This document shows, in pieces, positions 1-7,164 of a stretch of DNA of 7,241 nucleotides (position 1 is its first letter; each line of letters begins with the position of its first letter). Position numbers and translations under genes: made by a program. Under the pieces are notes generated by a model. It saw only the letters and a program-made list of their open reading frames with translations, was not told where the DNA came from and made no database searches. Origin of the DNA: DATKQI01 sp035532755 (GTDB lineage: Bacteria > Pseudomonadota > Alphaproteobacteria > Acetobacterales > Acetobacteraceae); assembly GCA_035532755.1 (NCBI GenBank), contig DATKQI010000320.1, forward strand, positions 1 through 7,241, given 5' to 3'.

Positions 1-249
1 CTCGCCGCCGCCGCCATGCTCGCCACCGGCTCGGTCGCCTATGCCGGCACCAACGCCCCCGTCACCGGCCCCGCCCGGCCGATCTATTCCGAGCAGGCGG
101 TGAACAGCCACCAGGGCGCCAACGCCGAGGTGCAGTTCGCCGCCAACGGCCGGAAGGTGCAGCTGGGCGGCGCCCTGCTCCAGGGCGCGGGCAGCAACAC
201 CCCGCAGCTGTCCGAAGCCGAGCAGGCGCTGATCAACCAGGCCGGCTGA
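1..249 (+). CDS. Small probably exported protein, 5'-truncated by the window edge
   Basis: The frame is open from base 1 and ends at TGA 247-249, leaving 82 residues. An ATG at 16-18 exists, but the codons before it already read LAAAA. The run LAAAAMLATGSVAYA followed by GTNAP looks like the hydrophobic core and A-Y-A cleavage site of a Sec signal peptide whose positively charged start lies outside the window. The true start is therefore probably upstream and the entry is partial. The predicted mature part is about 67 residues, rich in Gln, Asn, Ala and Gly, with no Cys or Trp and no further membrane segment. It ends SEAEQALINQAG. I do not recognise a family, and periplasmic or secreted location is inferred from the signal-like start alone. 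A strong terminator follows 40 bases after the stop, which supports a real transcription unit. G/C-ending codons fit a native gene. Confidence 0.6.
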   Translation, partial: LAAAAMLATGSVAYAGTNAPVTGPARPIYSEQAVNSHQGANAEVQFAANGRKVQLGGALLQGAGSNTPQLSEAEQALINQAG

Positions 250-289
250 CCTCGCTTCGCCTCCCTTCTCCCGTTCCTCCCGAAACTCC

Positions 290-319
290 GGGCCGGCCCC
301 CGACAGGGCCGGCCCTTTT
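290..319 (+). terminator. Rho-independent terminator after the small exported-protein gene
   Basis: GGGCCGGCCC at 290-299 and again at 306-315 can pair as a perfect 10-bp all-G/C stem around the 6-base loop CCGACA, followed directly by TTTTC (316-320). This is the classic intrinsic terminator layout for the + strand gene ending at 249. It sits between two convergent genes, and the opposite-strand gene ends at 323. Read on the - strand the stem is the same but lacks an immediate T run, so it would stop rightward transcription better than leftward. Confidence 0.8.
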
Positions 320-322
320 CGT

Positions 323-3300
323 TCATTGCGCGCCGAACACCCCGCGCAGGAACCCCGGCGTCAGCGCCGACAGCGGGTTGACCGAGACGGAAGGATTGTT
401 CATCGGCCCCACCAGCGAGTAGTTGGCGGCGAACAGCCCGCCACCCTTCTCCGGGCTGAATATCCGGCCGATCAGCGGAATCCGGCCCAGCAGCGAATTG
501 AAGAAATACGCCGGCACGATGGTCCCCGCGAGGTTGAAGCGCCGCTGCGCGAGGTCGATCTGCCCCTTCGCCGTCAGCCCCAAGGACGGGCTGAAAGCCC
601 GCGCGCCATTGAGCTGGAGCACGTTGCCGACCATCTGGAACGGGGCGATCATCGTGGTGAAGCCCAGCCCCGGCCCCTGGGCGAGCTGGACCAGCCCATA
701 CAGCGTCATCGCCTGCAAAAGTCGGCCCAGGGCCGGCGCATCGCGAACCCGGAAGTTGCCCATGTTGGCCGTGCCGATCAGCGGATCGCCGGCCAGCCTG
801 TCGTTGAACTGCCCGGTGATCGACAGATTGCCGCCCTCGACCGTGTCGATGATGTCGAACGCCCGCAGCAGCGATCCGGCATCGTTGGTGGTGGCCGACA
901 GCTGCCGCCCACCGGGGATGGGCGCGATGGCGAGCTGCACCGCATGCCCCGGCGGCAGGCCGGCCGAGAGCTGGGCGGAGGCGATCCTCAGCCCGTCGCT
1001 TCGCGCCTGCAAGCTCATCCCCGTCATCTCCCGCACCGCGCCGGCGGCACCCGGGGGGCTGAACACCGCCTGCCCGAAATGCGCGTCCAGCGTCCAGGGC
1101 GGCCCGCGCACCGGGGTGGGCGCGGGAACGGTCGCGGGGCCCGAGGGATGGTGCACGAAGCGGCCGGACAGGTCGATCACCGGCCCCGACAGCACAATCC
1201 GGTAATCCCCGCCGGGTGTTTGCGGAAATCGGATCGTGCCGCTGCCGTTCGTGCGCCCCAGCACGATCCGGTTCAGCCGCAGCAGGTCCGGCTTGCCGGC
1301 GGCAAAACCGAGCTGCGCGGTGAGCGACAGCCCCGCCCCCTGCGCCGACATCGCATCCAGCCGCAGGACGTGCCCGTTCTGGAGAACGAGCTTCGCGGAT
1401 GCCTGCGCCGGCACGCCGGCGGGCTTCGTCCACCCCAGCGGCGCCACCACGAGCCGGGCGGCCCTCAGGTCGGCGTGCAGCGACACATCCGTATGGCCGT
1501 TGCGCAAGGCGATCAGGCCGACGCGGATGGCGGCCGGCCCCTCCAGCACGCCGCCGGTCTGCACCCCGGCTGCCGCCAGCGCAGCACCGGTCGCCGTGCC
1601 GGTCAGCGTGAGGTGGGAGACCGGCTGGGTCGGCGGCCCGGCCTGGAAATCCATCGCGGCATTCATCCGCACCGGGATGCCCGCCAGCAATGCGTTGCCG
1701 ACGATGGTCATGCCGTTCTGATCGGCCTTCAGGGCCAGATCGCCATTGCGCAGGCCGTGCCCGGCGACGATGCCGCCCAGGGCCGCGTGCATCAGCTTCG
1801 CCTGCGCGGCGATCTTCACCTGCTCCATGGCGAGCGCGTTGATCAGCGGCAGGGAGACCGTCAGCCGTGCATCGACCGTTCCGCCCGACCGGTCGAGCGG
1901 GATCGGCGAATGATCGAGCAAGTGCAGCCGCTTGTTGCGCAGCAGCGTCAGCGCATCGGCCACATTCCCCCGCACCCGCAGCGCCACTGTGGCCTGCTGG
2001 TCCTTCTTCGTCAGGCCGGTGATCGTCATCTTCCCGTCCGACAAGGCGAGCGGCCCCTGATGGCCCGCGGAACTCGTGATGGTCAGCCGGTCCGGCCCGT
2101 CGATCGCCAGATCGGCCGCCGCCCCGGTGATCGGCGGCACCGGGCGCAGCCAGTACAACGTCAGATTCCGCCCATGCACCCCGCCCGCGACATGCTCGAC
2201 CGTCACCGAGGAGAGATCCTTCGCCGCGTGCAGCGCGAGCGTGATGCGCCCGTTTTCCGCCGTGCCGGCGGTCATGTTGGCCGTGACCCACCGCCGCGCG
2301 TCGTGCGCGAGCTGCTTCGGCCAGAACAGCGGCAGATCGGCGAACCGCACGGCGCTGAGCCCGACCGTGACGGTGGCGTCGAGCGCGGCCCCGACCCGGA
2401 CGGCGGCATAGGCGGTCAGCACCGGGCCCGGCGCGTTGCCTTCATGCCCCGGCAGCCCGAACGCCAGCGTGCCCTGGCGCAGCGCCAGATGGCCGGGCGT
2501 GGCGACGATCCGCAACCGCCCCTTCACCACAGACACCGTGCCCCGCCCCAGCTGCATCCGCCCGCCGGCGATATGAACGGTCCCGTCGGCCCGGCGCAGT
2601 GCCAGCGTCGGGCCGAGATCGAGCGTGAGATCGGCCGAGATCGGCGCATCCAGCCGCGCGAGCGGCGCCAGCCGGGGCGCGACCAGGGCGATCGCGGCTG
2701 GAGAGACCGGCGTGAGATGCGCCTCCACGCGCGTGCCCGCCGGCCCCTGCTGCAATGTCGCATCGAGATCGGCACGGACCCGCCCCAGCGCGAGCGGGAT
2801 GATCACCGTGCCGCCGACCCCGCCGGCCGCCGCGCGCGTGAGGTCGATCGAGCTGTCCGGCGCCCGCCAGGTGGCGCCAAGCTGCGCGTCGGCCACCGTC
2901 AGGTCGGCGTCGCGCACGATGAGGCGGCGAAGCTGGCTCAGCATGGCCGGCCCGTGCCGCCCCGCCATCCTGTCGGATTGCAGCGGCCGTGCGAGCCGCG
3001 TCCACAGCCGCGCAAGCAGCGCGCCGGTGGTGATGACCGGCTTCGCGCCGGCGATGGGCACCGGCGCGGGCGGCGGGGGCGGGCCTCCGGTCAGATCGAG
3101 CGTGATCGCCCCGTCGGCGGCGCGCGCCACGAAAACGCGCGGTCCGTCGATCTCCACCACGCGCGGCACGATGCGGCCCAGGAGCAGCCAGGGCAGCGAC
3201 AGGGTCAGCCGCGCCCGCGGCACCGCCAGCACCGTCCGCCCGTTCGCGTCGGTCGCGACCGCCCGGTCCAGCCGGAAATCGAGCGGCTGGCCGTTGCCCC

Positions 3301-3598
3301 TGCTGAAACCCTCCCACGCCAGCGCGACCCGGCCGATCTTCAGCCGTACGCCCGGCTGCGAAGCCTCGACGGCGCGCTCGATGCGCGGGGCGAGCCAGGG
3401 GATGGTGAGCGGGCCTTGCGCCAGCCGCCAGGACAGCACGGCGAGCACGATCGCCACCAGGATCGCCAGCACCTCGGCCAGCACGACAAACCGATGCAGC
3501 AGCCACCCGCCATGGTGGATGGCCCGCCGCCGATGACCCGGCCTCGGCGGCTCCGGGCGCGCCGGTTGCGGCGCGGGTTGACCGCCCTGCCCGCTCAT
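323..3598 (-). CDS. AsmA-like / DUF3971 (YhdP-type) membrane-anchored envelope protein
   Basis: This 1091-residue protein has a short Pro-rich cytoplasmic tail (about 1-20), a basic patch GHRRR (21-25) and one membrane helix at about 37-57, then a very large soluble part expected in the periplasm. Residues about 139-170 (LLGRIVPRVVEIDGPRVFV and onward to DGAITLDL) match the N-terminal pattern of AsmA/TamB-like proteins. A Pro-rich linker follows at about 171-180. The C-terminus is diagnostic: GTIVPAYFFNSLLGRIPLIG at about 1025-1044, then a G-rich turn and VNPLSALTPGFLRG at about 1073-1086, as in the AsmA-like C-terminal domain of YhdP/DUF3971 proteins. In E. coli, YhdP, TamB and YdbH move phospholipids between inner and outer membrane. 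A similar role here is inference. I chose ATG 3598 over an upstream in-frame GTG at 3664 because that would overlap the divergent glnE by 49 bp and add an Arg/Gly-rich tail unlike the family. The ribosome site before ATG 3598 is weak. Family is confident; exact function is not. Confidence 0.88.
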   Translation of the reverse strand: MSGQGGQPAPQPARPEPPRPGHRRRAIHHGGWLLHRFVVLAEVLAILVAIVLAVLSWRLAQGPLTIPWLAPRIERAVEASQPGVRLKIGRVALAWEGFSRGNGQPLDFRLDRAVATDANGRTVLAVPRARLTLSLPWLLLGRIVPRVVEIDGPRVFVARAADGAITLDLTGGPPPPPAPVPIAGAKPVITTGALLARLWTRLARPLQSDRMAGRHGPAMLSQLRRLIVRDADLTVADAQLGATWRAPDSSIDLTRAAAGGVGGTVIIPLALGRVRADLDATLQQGPAGTRVEAHLTPVSPAAIALVAPRLAPLARLDAPISADLTLDLGPTLALRRADGTVHIAGGRMQLGRGTVSVVKGRLRIVATPGHLALRQGTLAFGLPGHEGNAPGPVLTAYAAVRVGAALDATVTVGLSAVRFADLPLFWPKQLAHDARRWVTANMTAGTAENGRITLALHAAKDLSSVTVEHVAGGVHGRNLTLYWLRPVPPITGAAADLAIDGPDRLTITSSAGHQGPLALSDGKMTITGLTKKDQQATVALRVRGNVADALTLLRNKRLHLLDHSPIPLDRSGGTVDARLTVSLPLINALAMEQVKIAAQAKLMHAALGGIVAGHGLRNGDLALKADQNGMTIVGNALLAGIPVRMNAAMDFQAGPPTQPVSHLTLTGTATGAALAAAGVQTGGVLEGPAAIRVGLIALRNGHTDVSLHADLRAARLVVAPLGWTKPAGVPAQASAKLVLQNGHVLRLDAMSAQGAGLSLTAQLGFAAGKPDLLRLNRIVLGRTNGSGTIRFPQTPGGDYRIVLSGPVIDLSGRFVHHPSGPATVPAPTPVRGPPWTLDAHFGQAVFSPPGAAGAVREMTGMSLQARSDGLRIASAQLSAGLPPGHAVQLAIAPIPGGRQLSATTNDAGSLLRAFDIIDTVEGGNLSITGQFNDRLAGDPLIGTANMGNFRVRDAPALGRLLQAMTLYGLVQLAQGPGLGFTTMIAPFQMVGNVLQLNGARAFSPSLGLTAKGQIDLAQRRFNLAGTIVPAYFFNSLLGRIPLIGRIFSPEKGGGLFAANYSLVGPMNNPSVSVNPLSALTPGFLRGVFGAQ

Positions 3599-3615
3599 GC
3601 CCAGCCTGCGGGGCA
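3599..3615. other. 17-bp spacer between two divergent start codons
   Basis: Only 17 bases separate the leftward ATG of the AsmA-like gene (3596-3598) from the rightward ATG of glnE (3616-3618). That is too short for a promoter, so each gene's promoter must lie in the other's coding sequence or transcription must come from further away. GGGG at 3610-3613 is the only purine run before glnE and sits unusually close to the ATG. On the other strand, AGG lies a few bases before the leftward ATG. A TTGACC at 3578-3583 resembles a -35 box for glnE, but no matching -10 follows at 16-18 bp. Confidence 0.55.
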
Positions 3616-6585
3616 ATGACCCGCTTTCGCCTGCCGCCCCGTTTTCCCGCCCCGGCCGACGCACCGGCGGCCGAACGCCTGGTAGCCCGTTTCGCCGAGC
3701 TGGGGGCGGCCGAATCGCGGCTCGCGGCCCGTCCGGCGGCGCTCGCCCTGCTCGGCGCGCTGGGCGGCAACAGCCCCTACCTGTCGGACCTCGCGTTGCG
3801 GGAGCCCGCAGGCCTGCGCCAGATCGTCACCGCCGGGCCCGATGCGGTGGTGAACGGCGCCCTCGCCCGGCTGCGCGCGATGCCGCCGGCCACGCCGCGC
3901 CCGCGCCTCGCCGCCGCCCTGCGTGCGGCGAAACGGCAGGTCGCGCTCGCCGTCGCGGTGGCCGATCTGGCCGGCATCTGGCGCCTGCCGCGCATCACCG
4001 ACGCATTGTCGGATCTCGCCGAGGCCACCCTGTCCCTGGCGGCGGCGCATCTGCTGCGGGCTGCGCATGACAGCGGCGAACTGCGCCTGCCGGACCCTGC
4101 GAACCCCGCGCATGGCAGCGGCCTCATCGTGCTGGCGGCAGGGAAGCTGGGGGCTCGGGAACTCAACTATTCCAGCGATGTCGACCTCGTTCTGCTCTTC
4201 GATCCTGATGCGGGAGTGTATCATGGAGAGGCGATCGCATCCTGCTATTCGCGCCTCGCGCATGGTCTTGTGTCCTTGATGGCGGCACGAGACGCGGATG
4301 GCTATGTTTTTCGCGTCGATCTGCGCTTGCGCCCGGATCCTGCGGCCACGCCGCCGGCGATGTCGATGCACGCGGCCCTCACCTATTACGAAAGCATGGG
4401 GCAGACCTGGGAACGGGCGGCGCTGCTGAAGGCCCGGCCGGTGGCGGGCGATCGCGCGCTTGGTGCCGCGTTCCTCGATTCGGTGCGCCCGTTCGTCTGG
4501 CGCCGCTACCTCGATTTCGCGGCCATCGCCGACATCCACGCGATGAAGCGGCGGATCGACACCCATCGCGGCGGCCCGATCGCCGAGGGGCTGGACCCGG
4601 TGGCGCGGCTGCTGGGCCACAACCTCAAGCTCGGCCGCGGCGGCATCCGCGAGATCGAATTCCTCGCGCAGACGCTGCAACTGGTCTGGGGCGGGCGGGA
4701 ACCGGGGCTGCGCCGGCCGGGTACGCTCCCGGCGCTCGGCCTGCTCGCAGCCGCCGGCCATCTGCCCGCCACCGCCGCCGCCGAGCTGGCCGCCGCCTAC
4801 CGCTTCCTGCGCCGGACGGAACACCGGCTGCAGATGGTGGCGGACCGGCAGACCCATTCGCTGCCCGACCGGGCAGAGGCGTTCGCGGCCATCGCGACCT
4901 TCATGGGCTACCCATCGCCCACCGCCTTCGCCCGCGCGCTGCTGCGCCACCTGAACCGCGTGCAGGCGCGCTATGCGGCGTTCTTCGAAAGCCCGGAGGA
5001 GCCGGCGAAATCCGCGGCCGAGTTGCCGCGCACGCTCGATTTCGGCCGCCCGGGCCGCGCTGCGCCGCCGGCCACCACCGCGGCGCTGGAGGCGCTCGGC
5101 TTCACCGGCGCGGCGCATGTGGCCGCCGCCGTGCAATCCTGGCTCAGCGGCCACCCGCGCGCGTTGCGCCTGCCGCGCGCGCGGATGCTGCTGGAGGCGC
5201 TGCTGCCGGATTTGCTGGCCGCCCTCGCCCGCCAGCCGCAGCCCGATGCCGCCTTCGCCCGCTTCGATTCGGTGCTCTCCCGCCTGGCTGCCGGGGTGCA
5301 GCTGCTCTCCCTGTTCCAGCGCAACCCCGCATTGATCGACCGGATCGCCGCCGTGCTGGGCGCGGCACCGAGCCTCGCCGAGCACCTCGCCCGCCACCCC
5401 GCCGCCCTGGAAGGCCTGCTGTCGCCCGAGGCGGCGGCCGAAGACCCGGTGGCGCTGCTGCATGCGCAGCTTGCCGACGCGACGGTGCTGGAGGAGGCGA
5501 TCACCCTCACCCGCCGCTTCGTCCGCGCCGAGACCTTCCGTGTCGCCGTCGCCACGCTGGAAGGGCGGATCGACGTGGATGCGGCCGGCCGCGCCCGGTC
5601 CGACCTCGCCGAGGCCGCGCTCGCCGCCCTGCTGCCGCGCGTGCTGGAAGACCATGCCACGCGCTACGGGCGGGTGCGCGGCGGAACGATGATGGTGATG
5701 GCACTCGGCAAGACCGGCGGGCGGGAGATGATGGCGGGCTCCGACCTCGACCTGATGCTGATCTACGACCATCCGGAGGGCGTGAGCGAAAGCTCCGTCC
5801 CGCGCGGCGGCACCGCGCGGCGGCTGCCGGCCAGCCAGTGGTTCGCCCGCGCCGCGCACGCCTATGTGGCCGCGATCACCGCGCCGGGCGCGGAGGGACC
5901 GATGTTCGCGGTGGACATGCGCCTGCGCCCTTCCGGCAACAAGGGGCCGGTTGCCGTCTCGCTTGCCGCCTTCCGCCGCTACCACGCGGCGGATGCCTGG
6001 ACCTGGGAGCGCATGGCGCTGACGCGTGCGCGCGCCCTCGCCGGCCCGCAGGCCCTGCGCGCCGCCGTCGCCGCCACCATCCGCGCCGCCCTCGCCCGGT
6101 CGGACGATCCGGCGCGGATTCGCGCCGATGCCGCCGCGATGCGGGCGCGCATGCTGCGCGAGCTGCCGCCCGATGGCCCATGGGATGTGAAGCTGCGCTC
6201 CGGCGGGCTGATCGAGGTGGAGTTCATCGCCCAGGTGCTCCAACTCGTCCACGCCCCCGCGCGGCCCGATCTGTGCAGCCCCAATACCGGCACCGCCCTC
6301 GCCCGCCTGCGGGATGCGGAATTGCTGCCCGCCGGCGATGCTGCGCTGCTGCTGCGGGCCGAACGGCTGTGGCGTACCGTGCTGTCCATGCTGCGCTTGA
6401 CCCTTGGCACGAAGCCGGCGCGCGAGGCCGACCTGCCGGAAGCCGCCGCCCGGGCGCTGCTGCGCGCGACCGCCGAGGTTGACGTGCCGGCCCTGCGCGC
6501 CACGATGGAGGCGCTGGCGGAGGCCGTGCGCGACGCCTTCCGCCGCCATATCGGCGATCCGACCACCATCCGGGGAGAGACATGA
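3616..6585 (+). CDS. glnE: Bifunctional glutamine synthetase adenylyltransferase / adenylyl-removing enzyme
   Basis: GlnE attaches AMP to a Tyr of glutamine synthetase to switch it off, and removes it by phosphorolysis to switch it on. The balance is set by PII (GlnB) and glutamine. It acts in the cytoplasm. The 989 residues show the expected internal duplication. The N-terminal adenylyl-removing half has GKLGARELNYSSDVD at 176-190 (metal-binding D188 and D190), RVDLRLRPD at 233-241 and KLGRGGIREIEF at 338-349. The C-terminal adenylyltransferase half has GKTGGREMMAGSDLD at 698-712 (D710 and D712), VDMRLRP at 766-772 and KLRSGGLIEVEF at 859-870. Both active sites look intact, and the length is near the usual 950-1000. 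ATG 3616 is the only start ahead of the conserved LGGNSPYLSDLALREP region (about 49-64); its ribosome site is weak. The gene is divergent from the AsmA-like gene and followed by bcp after one base. Codons at 4165-4344 are markedly less G/C-ending than the rest. Confidence 0.97.
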   Translation: MTRFRLPPRFPAPADAPAAERLVARFAELGAAESRLAARPAALALLGALGGNSPYLSDLALREPAGLRQIVTAGPDAVVNGALARLRAMPPATPRPRLAAALRAAKRQVALAVAVADLAGIWRLPRITDALSDLAEATLSLAAAHLLRAAHDSGELRLPDPANPAHGSGLIVLAAGKLGARELNYSSDVDLVLLFDPDAGVYHGEAIASCYSRLAHGLVSLMAARDADGYVFRVDLRLRPDPAATPPAMSMHAALTYYESMGQTWERAALLKARPVAGDRALGAAFLDSVRPFVWRRYLDFAAIADIHAMKRRIDTHRGGPIAEGLDPVARLLGHNLKLGRGGIREIEFLAQTLQLVWGGREPGLRRPGTLPALGLLAAAGHLPATAAAELAAAYRFLRRTEHRLQMVADRQTHSLPDRAEAFAAIATFMGYPSPTAFARALLRHLNRVQARYAAFFESPEEPAKSAAELPRTLDFGRPGRAAPPATTAALEALGFTGAAHVAAAVQSWLSGHPRALRLPRARMLLEALLPDLLAALARQPQPDAAFARFDSVLSRLAAGVQLLSLFQRNPALIDRIAAVLGAAPSLAEHLARHPAALEGLLSPEAAAEDPVALLHAQLADATVLEEAITLTRRFVRAETFRVAVATLEGRIDVDAAGRARSDLAEAALAALLPRVLEDHATRYGRVRGGTMMVMALGKTGGREMMAGSDLDLMLIYDHPEGVSESSVPRGGTARRLPASQWFARAAHAYVAAITAPGAEGPMFAVDMRLRPSGNKGPVAVSLAAFRRYHAADAWTWERMALTRARALAGPQALRAAVAATIRAALARSDDPARIRADAAAMRARMLRELPPDGPWDVKLRSGGLIEVEFIAQVLQLVHAPARPDLCSPNTGTALARLRDAELLPAGDAALLLRAERLWRTVLSMLRLTLGTKPAREADLPEAAARALLRATAEVDVPALRATMEALAEAVRDAFRRHIGDPTTIRGET
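6572..6580 (+). promoter_or_regulatory. Ribosome binding site that fixes the bcp start
   Basis: GGGGAGAGA lies inside the last codons of glnE. The GGAG core (6574-6577) is 9 bases before ATG 6587, which is ideal spacing for bcp. The nearby ATG at 6582 is only 4 bases away and leads to a stop after two codons, so this site supports 6587 as the true start and suggests translational coupling to glnE. Confidence 0.7.
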
Positions 6586-6586
6586 G

Positions 6587-7060
6587 ATGAGCGCAGATGC
6601 GGGCGACACCGCCCCCGCCTTCGAGATGCCGGCGAGCGGCGGGCGGACCGTGAGTTCCAAGGCGCTGAAGGGCAGGCCCTACGTGCTGTATTTCTACCCA
6701 AAGGCCGATACCCCCGGCTGCACCGCGGAAGCCTGCGCCTTCCAGGAGGCGCTGCCGCAGCTTGGCCATATCGGCATCGACGTGATCGGCGTGTCCAAGG
6801 ACAAGATGAAGCCGATCGAGGCCTTCGCCGCGAAATACGGCCTCGGCTTCCCCCTCGCCTCCGACGCGACGGCCGGGGTCGCCGAGGCCTACGGCACGTG
6901 GGTGGAGAAATCCATGTACGGCCGGAAATACATGGGCATGGAACGCAGCACCTTCCTGATCGACGCCAAGGGCAGGATCGCGCGGGTGTGGCGCAAGGTG
7001 AAGGTGAACGGGCACGCGACCGAGGTGATGGCGGCGGCGAAGGTGCTGGCCGGGGGGTGA
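6587..7060 (+). CDS. bcp: Thioredoxin-dependent thiol peroxidase (peroxiredoxin Q / Bcp)
   Basis: Bcp-type peroxiredoxins reduce hydrogen peroxide and organic or lipid hydroperoxides in the cytoplasm and are recycled by thioredoxin. The 157-residue product spans a single AhpC/TSA-type thioredoxin fold. It opens with GDTAPAFEMP (6-15), as in peroxiredoxins, followed by YVLYFYPKADTPGCTAEAC at 32-50. This carries the PxxxTxxC signature (P38, T42) with peroxidatic Cys45, and Cys50 five residues on as the likely resolving Cys, the atypical 2-Cys layout of the E. coli enzyme. R120 in the GMERSTFLID segment (117-126) fits the conserved active-site Arg. Length is normal for the family. ATG 6587 has a good GGAG site and sits one base after the glnE stop, so the two genes are probably one operon. 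No independent promoter is visible. No T-tailed terminator follows; the nearest stem is at 7165-7193. Confidence 0.95.
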   Translation: MSADAGDTAPAFEMPASGGRTVSSKALKGRPYVLYFYPKADTPGCTAEACAFQEALPQLGHIGIDVIGVSKDKMKPIEAFAAKYGLGFPLASDATAGVAEAYGTWVEKSMYGRKYMGMERSTFLIDAKGRIARVWRKVKVNGHATEVMAAAKVLAGG

Positions 7061-7085
7061 GCGCGCTGCATCACGTCCGCAAGGC

Positions 7086-7112
7086 TGTAAATCGGCGTTG
7101 AAGTGGGACCCC
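7086..7112. repeat. Possible IS21-family insertion-sequence end (remnant)
   Basis: The stretch beginning TGTAAATCGGCGTTGAAG and ending GTGGGACCCC resembles, from memory, the terminal repeats of IS21-family elements, which start TGT and carry a GTTGAA...GGACCCC core. Only one copy is seen. IS21 ends normally have several, and no istA/istB reading frame is visible before the window ends. It begins 26 bases after the bcp stop. It could be the outer edge of an element extending past 7241, a solo remnant, or a chance match. Confidence 0.3.
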
Positions 7113-7164
7113 AGGCAAAAGCGCGCAAACGCCTTGATATTATTGATGGAATTCGTTCACGGAT

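Noticed and set aside
84..2291. A 735-codon - strand frame overlapping the AsmA-like gene and the small exported-protein gene
   Set aside because: It is a frame-shifted shadow on the same strand as the AsmA-like gene, Arg/Ala/Gly-rich without motifs, and it runs across the terminator.
3063..3083. G-rich run that might form a G-quadruplex
   Set aside because: It has three runs of three or more G plus shorter ones, and simply encodes on the other strand the Pro-rich linker of the AsmA-like protein.
326..3619. A 1097-codon open frame on the + strand, opposite the AsmA-like gene
   Set aside because: The product is dominated by Arg, Pro and Gln with no membrane or domain pattern. The - strand frame has a clear membrane helix and the AsmA C-terminal signature.
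3596..3664. An upstream GTG start (3664) for the AsmA-like gene
   Set aside because: It would overlap the divergent glnE by 49 bp and add 22 residues (MRRPGRENGAAGE...) that look like read-through of antisense glnE sequence.
3595..6660. A 1021-codon open frame on the - strand, fully antisense to glnE
   Set aside because: It is a by-product of high GC and strong G/C third-position bias. Its product is Arg/Gly/Gln/His-rich with no domain pattern, while the + strand frame carries every GlnE motif.
7134..7162. TTGATA at 7134-7139 as a -35 promoter box
   Set aside because: No -10 match at 16-18 bp downstream (TTCACG or similar).
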